This document shows, one piece after another, positions 35,221 through 40,154 of a stretch of DNA of 40,154 nucleotides. Positions within the stretch are counted from its first letter, which is position 1, and every line of letters starts with the position of its first letter. The stretch is from Acidimicrobiaceae bacterium. Its GTDB lineage: Bacteria > Actinomycetota > Acidimicrobiia > Acidimicrobiales > RAAP-2. The position numbers and the translations under genes are program-made. Under the pieces are notes generated by a model that did no database searches, was not told where the DNA came from, and saw nothing but the letters and a program-made list of their open reading frames with translations. The stretch lies in NCBI GenBank assembly GCA_003133665.1, contig PKYK01000076.1, positions 1 to 40,154 on the forward strand, written 5' to 3'.

Positions 35221-35250
35221 GGGCCCGAGGGGGATTCGAACTCCCCAACC
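35221..35250 (-). other. tRNA 3'-end-like fragment (T-arm and acceptor resemblance)
   Basis: On the minus strand the stretch around 35229-35246 reads like a T-arm (GGGAG, loop TTCGAAT, CCCCC) followed by TCGGGCCC, as in a tRNA 3' end. The stem has one A-C mismatch, no CCA, and no D-arm or anticodon arm lies upstream, so it is not a tRNA gene. It could be a decayed tRNA remnant, an old integration footprint, or chance; on the plus strand it also forms a GC-rich hairpin after gatB. It overlaps the -35 region of ilvD. Confidence 0.3.
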
Positions 35251-35258
35251 GGATTTCC

Positions 35259-35270
35259 TAGACTTCCCCC
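35259..35270 (+). promoter_or_regulatory. Leaderless promoter -10 of ilvD
   Basis: TAGACT (35259-35264), six bases, then ATG 35271. No Shine-Dalgarno sequence. TTCGAA (35235-35240) occupies the -35 position with an 18-bp spacer. Confidence 0.55.
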
Positions 35271-36950
35271 ATGGCCCAGCACCCGACCCCGCGAAGCACC
35301 GACGTCACCCTCGGCAAGGGCCGCGCACCGGCGAGGGCCATGTTGCGCGCCATGGGTCTCACCGACGCGGACATGGTCAAGCCCCAGATCGGGGTGGCGT
35401 CGAGCTGGAACGAGGTGACGCCGTGCAACCTACCCCTCGACCGACTCGCCAAGCGCGCCAAGGTCGCGATCCGCGACGCCGGCGGCGTGCCGTTCGAGTT
35501 CGTGACCATCGCGGTCTCGGACGGCATCTCGATGGGTCACGAGGGGATGCGCGCCTCGCTGGTCTCGCGCGAGGTGATCGCCGACTCGGTCGAGACCGTG
35601 ATGCACGCCGAACGTTTCGACGCCATGGTGACCTTCGCCGGCTGTGACAAGTCGCTGCCGGGCATGCTCATGGCGGCGGCCCGGCTCGACGTGCCGAACG
35701 TCTTCCTCTACGGCGGAACGATCCTGCCCGGCGAGCTCAACGGCGAGTCCCTCGACATCGTCTCGGTCTTCGAGGCGGTCGGCGCCAACGCCGTCGGCGC
35801 CATGAGCGACGAGCAGCTGCGCGCCATCGAGTGCGCGGCCTGTCCCGGCGAGGGGAGCTGCGCGGGCATGTTCACCGCCAACACCATGGCGAGCGTGGGC
35901 GAGGCCCTCGGCATGTCGCTGCTCGGCAGCGCGAGCGCGCCCTCGATCGACCACCGGCGCGACGAGTACGCCTACGACTCGGGACTCGCGGTGCTCAACC
36001 TGCTCGACCTCGGGATCACCGCCCGACAGATCATGACCAAGAAGGCCTTCGAGAACGCCATCGCCGTCGTCATGGCGCTCGGCGGTTCGACCAACGCGGT
36101 GCTGCACCTGCTCGCGATCGCCCACGAGGCCCGCGTGCCGCTCGAGCTCGACGACTTCAACAAGATTGCCGCGCGCGTGCCGCACCTGGCCGACACCAAG
36201 CCCCACGGCAAGTACCACATGAGCGACCTGGACCGGATCGGCGGCGTGCCCGTCGTGCTGCAGCACCTGTTCGAGCACGACCTGCTGCACGGCGACGTGA
36301 TGACGGTGAGCGGCAAGACCATGGCCGAGAACCTGGCGGCCCTCAACGCGCCCAAGCCCGACGGGCGGGTCGTGCGCGACCTCGCCCACCCGATCCACCA
36401 GCGCGGCGGCATCGCGGTGCTGACCGGCACGCTCGCGCCCAAGGGCGCCGTCGTCAAGGTCGCCGGCATCGACAACTTGCAGTTCGTTGGCACCGCGCGC
36501 GTCTTTGACGGAGAGGACGCCGCGATGACCGCGATCCTCGCCGGCGAGATCGAGCCCAACACGGTCGTCGTCATCCGCTACGAGGGCCCCAAGGCCGGAC
36601 CGGGCATGCGCGAGATGCTGGCCGTGACCGGCGCCATGAAGGGCGTGGGTCGCGGCGGCGACTGCGCCCTCGTCACCGACGGCCGCTTCAGCGGCGGCAC
36701 GCACGGATTCTGCGTGGGCCACGTCGCTCCCGAGGCCCTCGACGGCGGACCGATCGGGCTCGTGCAGGACGGCGACCAGATCCAGATCGACGTGACGACG
36801 AACTCGATCAACCTGATGGTCGACCCCGCGGAGCTGGCGGTGCGCGCCACGCGGGTGGCGCCCTTCGTGCCGCGCTACACCACCGGCGTGCTCGAGAAAT
36901 TCGCCCGCCTGGTCCAGGGCGCCGAGAAGGGCGCCGTCACCTCGGCCTAG
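35271..36950 (+). CDS. ilvD: Dihydroxy-acid dehydratase
   Basis: A 559-aa iron-sulfur enzyme for the third common step of valine, isoleucine and leucine synthesis: dehydration of 2,3-dihydroxy acids to 2-oxo acids. Cluster-binding cysteines are Cys52 (WNEVTPCN), Cys125 ([10 protein letters not shown]) and Cys197 ([14 protein letters not shown]), the three-Cys pattern of [2Fe-2S]-type IlvD. The catalytic region includes [19 protein letters not shown] near the C-terminus. The ATG at 35271 has TAGACT six bases upstream, so it likely starts a leaderless mRNA. It precedes ilvBNC in the same direction but is separated from them by an attenuator at 36951-37115. Confidence 0.97.
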   Translation: MAQHPTPRSTDVTLGKGRAPARAMLRAMGLTDADMVKPQIGVASSWNEVTPCNLPLDRLAKRAKVAIRDAGGVPFEFVTIAVSDGISMGHEGMRASLVSREVIADSVETVMHAERFDAMVTFAGCDKSLPGMLMAAARLDVPNVFLYGGTILPGELNGESLDIVSVFEAVGANAVGAMSDEQLRAIECAACPGEGSCAGMFTANTMASVGEALGMSLLGSASAPSIDHRRDEYAYDSGLAVLNLLDLGITARQIMTKKAFENAIAVVMALGGSTNAVLHLLAIAHEARVPLELDDFNKIAARVPHLADTKPHGKYHMSDLDRIGGVPVVLQHLFEHDLLHGDVMTVSGKTMAENLAALNAPKPDGRVVRDLAHPIHQRGGIAVLTGTLAPKGAVVKVAGIDNLQFVGTARVFDGEDAAMTAILAGEIEPNTVVVIRYEGPKAGPGMREMLAVTGAMKGVGRGGDCALVTDGRFSGGTHGFCVGHVAPEALDGGPIGLVQDGDQIQIDVTTNSINLMVDPAELAVRATRVAPFVPRYTTGVLEKFARLVQGAEKGAVTSA

Positions 36951-36966
36951 GTGCGCTTGTGCGCAC
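36951..36966. promoter_or_regulatory. Inverted repeat over the ilvB leader -35
   Basis: GTGCGC-TTGT-GCGCAC is a perfect 6-bp dyad with a 4-base centre, directly after the ilvD stop. The centre forms the start of the -35 TTGTGC, so it could be an operator. It has no T-tract and is a poor terminator. Confidence 0.45.
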
Positions 36967-36991
36967 GTCGAACCTGTGCCAAGATAGAGGG
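36957..36991 (+). promoter_or_regulatory. ilvBNC promoter, leaderless into the leader peptide
   Basis: -35 TTGTGC (36957-36962), 17-bp spacer, -10 CAAGAT (36980-36985), six bases, GTG 36992. Predicted transcription starts at or within a base of the leader peptide start codon. Confidence 0.55.
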
Positions 36992-37042
36992 GTGACGACC
37001 CGTGACGACATTCTGGTGGTAGTAGGCGCTCGCCGCCGGTAG
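36992..37042 (+). CDS. ilvB operon leader peptide
   Basis: A 16-codon frame reading VTTRDDILVVVGARRR. Five consecutive codons are Ile-Leu-Val-Val-Val, the three end products of the pathway that follows. Shortage of any charged branched-chain tRNA would stall the ribosome here, ahead of the terminator at 37064-37090, the known logic of ilv attenuation. GAGG lies only one base before the GTG and is too close for a Shine-Dalgarno sequence; the promoter spacing indicates leaderless translation. Confidence 0.8.
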   Translation: MTTRDDILVVVGARRR

Positions 37043-37090
37043 TCACGCGAACACGTACTCCGGAGGCCTCCCAAAATGGGAGGCCTTTTT
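37036..37090 (+). terminator. ilvB attenuator: upstream stem and intrinsic terminator
   Basis: The terminator has a perfect 9-bp stem AGGCCTCCC (37064-37072) / GGGAGGCCT (37078-37086), loop AAAAT, then TTTT. Upstream, CCGGTAGT (37036-37043, over the leader stop codon) can pair with ACTCCGG (37057-37063) with one bulged base. Which structure acts as antiterminator is not clear to me by eye. Confidence 0.8.
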
Positions 37091-37115
37091 GCTTATCTGA
37101 GAACAAAGGAACACC

Positions 37116-38827
37116 GTGCAACTCACTGGAGCCGAAGCACTTATCAAGAGCCTGGAACAGCAGGGTGTCGACACCGTGTTCGGGCTGCCGGGCGGCGCCA
37201 TCCTCCCCGTCTACGACCCGCTGATCGATTCGACCATCCGCCACATCCTCGTGCGCCACGAGCAGGGGGCCGGCCACATGGCCGAGGGCTACGCGCTCGC
37301 GACCGGCCGGCCCGGCGTCGCGATGGTCACCAGCGGCCCGGGCGCGACCAACATCGTCACGCCCATCGGCAACGCGCACATGGACTCGACGCCGCTCGTC
37401 GTCATCACCGGCCAGGTGGCGACCGGATCGATCGGCACCGACGCCTTCCAGGAGTGCGACATCACCGGCATCACGATGGGCATCACCAAGCACAACTTCC
37501 TCGTCCAGTCGGCCCAGGAGATCCCGCGCGCCGTGGCGGCGGCCTTCCACCTGGCGACGACCGGCCGTCCCGGCCCGGTCCTGATCGACGTCCCGAAGGA
37601 CGTCACCCAGTCGATGATGGACTGGTGGTACCCGTCGACGGTCGAGGAGTACGACCTGCCCGGCTACCGCCCGGAGGTTCCCCTCGACGAGGACGCGGTC
37701 GCGCGCGCCGTGGCGCTCATCGCCCAGAGCGAGCGTCCGGTGCTCTACGTGGGCGGCGGCACGCTGAAGTCGCGCGCCTCGAAGGAACTGCTGGCCTTCG
37801 CCGAGCGCACCGGGATGCCGGTCGTCACGACGTTGATGGCGCGCGGCGCCTTTCCCGACTCGCACGAACAGCACCTCGGCATGCCCGGCATGCACGGCTT
37901 CTACGCGGCCGTGACCGCCATCCAGCGCTCGGACCTGCTGATCTCGCTGGGCGCCCGGTTCGACGACCGCGTAACCGGCAAGATCTCGGCCTTCGCCGCC
38001 GGCGCCAAGGTGATCCACGTCGACATCGACCGCGCGGAGTTCAACAAGGTCCGCCACGCCGACGTGGCGCTGCAGAGCAACATCGCGGCGGCGCTCAAGG
38101 CCCTTGACGCCCTCGACGCGACGCCGAAGTCGCTGAAGTCGTGGTGGAAGGAGATCCGTTCGTGGCAGGCGAAGTACCCGCTCGTCTACGACGAGCCGGC
38201 GGTCGACGGCCCGCTTCGTCCCCAGCACGTCGTCGCCTCGATCGCCCAGAAGGCCGACCCCGGCACGATCGTCACCTCGGGCGTCGGGCAGCACCAGATG
38301 TGGGCGGCGCAGTTCTGGCAGTTCGAGGAGCCGGGCACCTGGATCAACTCCGGCGGCGCGGGCACGATGGGCTTCGGGGTCCCCGCGGCGATCGGCGCCA
38401 AGGTCGGACGGCCGGACCGCACGGTCTGGTGCATCGACGGCGACGGCTGCTTCCAGATGACCGCGCAGGAACTCGTCACCGCGCGCTCCGAGGGGATCCC
38501 CATCAAGGTCGCGATCCTCAACAACGCGTACCTCGGCATGGTGCGCCAGTGGCAGGAGATGTTCTACGACGAGCGCTACAGCGAGGTCTACCTCTCGGCG
38601 GACCTGCCGGACTACGTCAAGTGGGCCGAGGCCATGGGCTGCGTGGGCCTGCGCGCGACGAACCTGAAGGAGATGGAGGACGTCATCGACGAGGCCAACC
38701 GGATCAACGACGTGCCGGTCGTGATCGACTTTCGCACCGACTCCTCGGAGAAGGTCTTCCCGATGGTCGCGTCGGGCGCGAGCAACGACGACATCATGGT
38801 GCACCCCTCCCAGCGCGGAGGTGCGAT

Positions 38828-38831
<4 letters not shown>
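37116..38831 (+). CDS. ilvB: Acetolactate synthase large subunit
   Basis: A 571-aa thiamine-diphosphate enzyme that joins pyruvate with pyruvate or 2-oxobutyrate, the first common step of branched-chain synthesis. Glu49 in RHEQGAGHMAEGYA activates the cofactor. The ThDP/Mg motif begins GDG at 442-444 and runs to ILNNAYLG. The FAD-binding middle domain contains LGARFDDRVTGK. GTG 37116 has AAAGGA five bases upstream, unlike the leaderless genes, as expected since it lies downstream of the attenuator leader. Its stop overlaps ilvN (GTGA). It should form a complex with IlvN. Confidence 0.97.

Positions 38832-40154
<1,323 letters not shown>

Noticed and set aside
35213..35290. Complete tRNA gene on the minus strand
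   Set aside because: Only T-arm and acceptor-like 3' sequence is present; no D-arm, anticodon stem or matching 5' acceptor strand, and the region overlaps the ilvD start.
35430..38804. Very long antisense open frame (over 1,100 codons) opposite ilvD and ilvB
   Set aside because: It covers genes of certain identity, has low-complexity His/Arg/Val/Gly/Asp-rich translation and no motif. Such frames arise from the strong third-position GC bias. The same applies to the long antisense frames opposite ileS (16206-18755), the permease (8212-10008) and the exporter/hydrolase (29932-32067).

Overview
The window is GC-rich chromosomal DNA with long genes, frequent GTG starts and very short intergenic gaps. 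The order cysteine desulfurase - mnmA - ligA ... gatC-gatA-gatB - ilvD - ilvB-ilvN-ilvC - typical of Actinobacteria - together with a type-2 IleS, a PASTA-repeat kinase-like protein and many leaderless promoters, points to a high-GC actinobacterium. A deep lineage such as Acidimicrobiia is my guess and is not proven by the sequence. I see no rRNA, complete tRNA, CRISPR array, insertion sequence or prophage.

Layout. (1) 1-3182: a CadD-like transporter, a threonine/serine dehydratase, a secreted protein of LppX/LprG-like appearance and a coupled membrane protein. (2) 3188-10861: a catabolic cluster with a PuuB-like FAD oxidase, a class III aminotransferase, an Lrp/AsnC regulator, a PatD-like gamma-aminobutyraldehyde dehydrogenase, an APC permease and alanine dehydrogenase. 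It reads as polyamine/omega-amine use in which alanine made by a pyruvate-dependent transaminase is returned to pyruvate. (3) 10945-20813: mostly single genes on alternating strands (DHA2 exporter, DUF5522-like protein, quinone reductase, glutathione peroxidase, two GNAT proteins, HAD phosphatase, IleS, MarR, YceI, a 40-aa membrane peptide). (4) 20880-26505: MFS exporter, a 28-codon leader ORF, cysteine desulfurase, MnmA and LigA. (5) 26534-31284: a PASTA protein with a degenerate kinase domain, a coupled Cys/His-rich small protein, a short-chain dehydrogenase and its coupled DHA2 exporter. (6) 31306-40154: an alpha/beta hydrolase coupled to gatCAB, then ilvD, an ilv attenuator, ilvB, ilvN and the start of ilvC, which runs off the window.

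Two architectural patterns stand out. First, all five convergent gene junctions are built on a shared stop-codon tetramer (CTAG or CTAA); four overlap by exactly 4 bp and the fifth keeps the in-frame relic. Second, at least ten genes carry a -10-like TANNNT exactly six bases before the start codon, the signature of leaderless mRNA; this also fixes several start codons. Together they give a checkerboard of compact one-gene units in 12.5-20 kb. The best regulatory finds are a leaderless ilv leader peptide with five consecutive Ile/Leu/Val codons before a strong terminator, a MarR operator set lying inside the yceI promoter, and two nested dyads between the lrp and patD-like genes. The most unusual protein is the PASTA pseudokinase, which has lost the HRD aspartate and other catalytic residues. 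I found no convincing wholly new multi-gene system.
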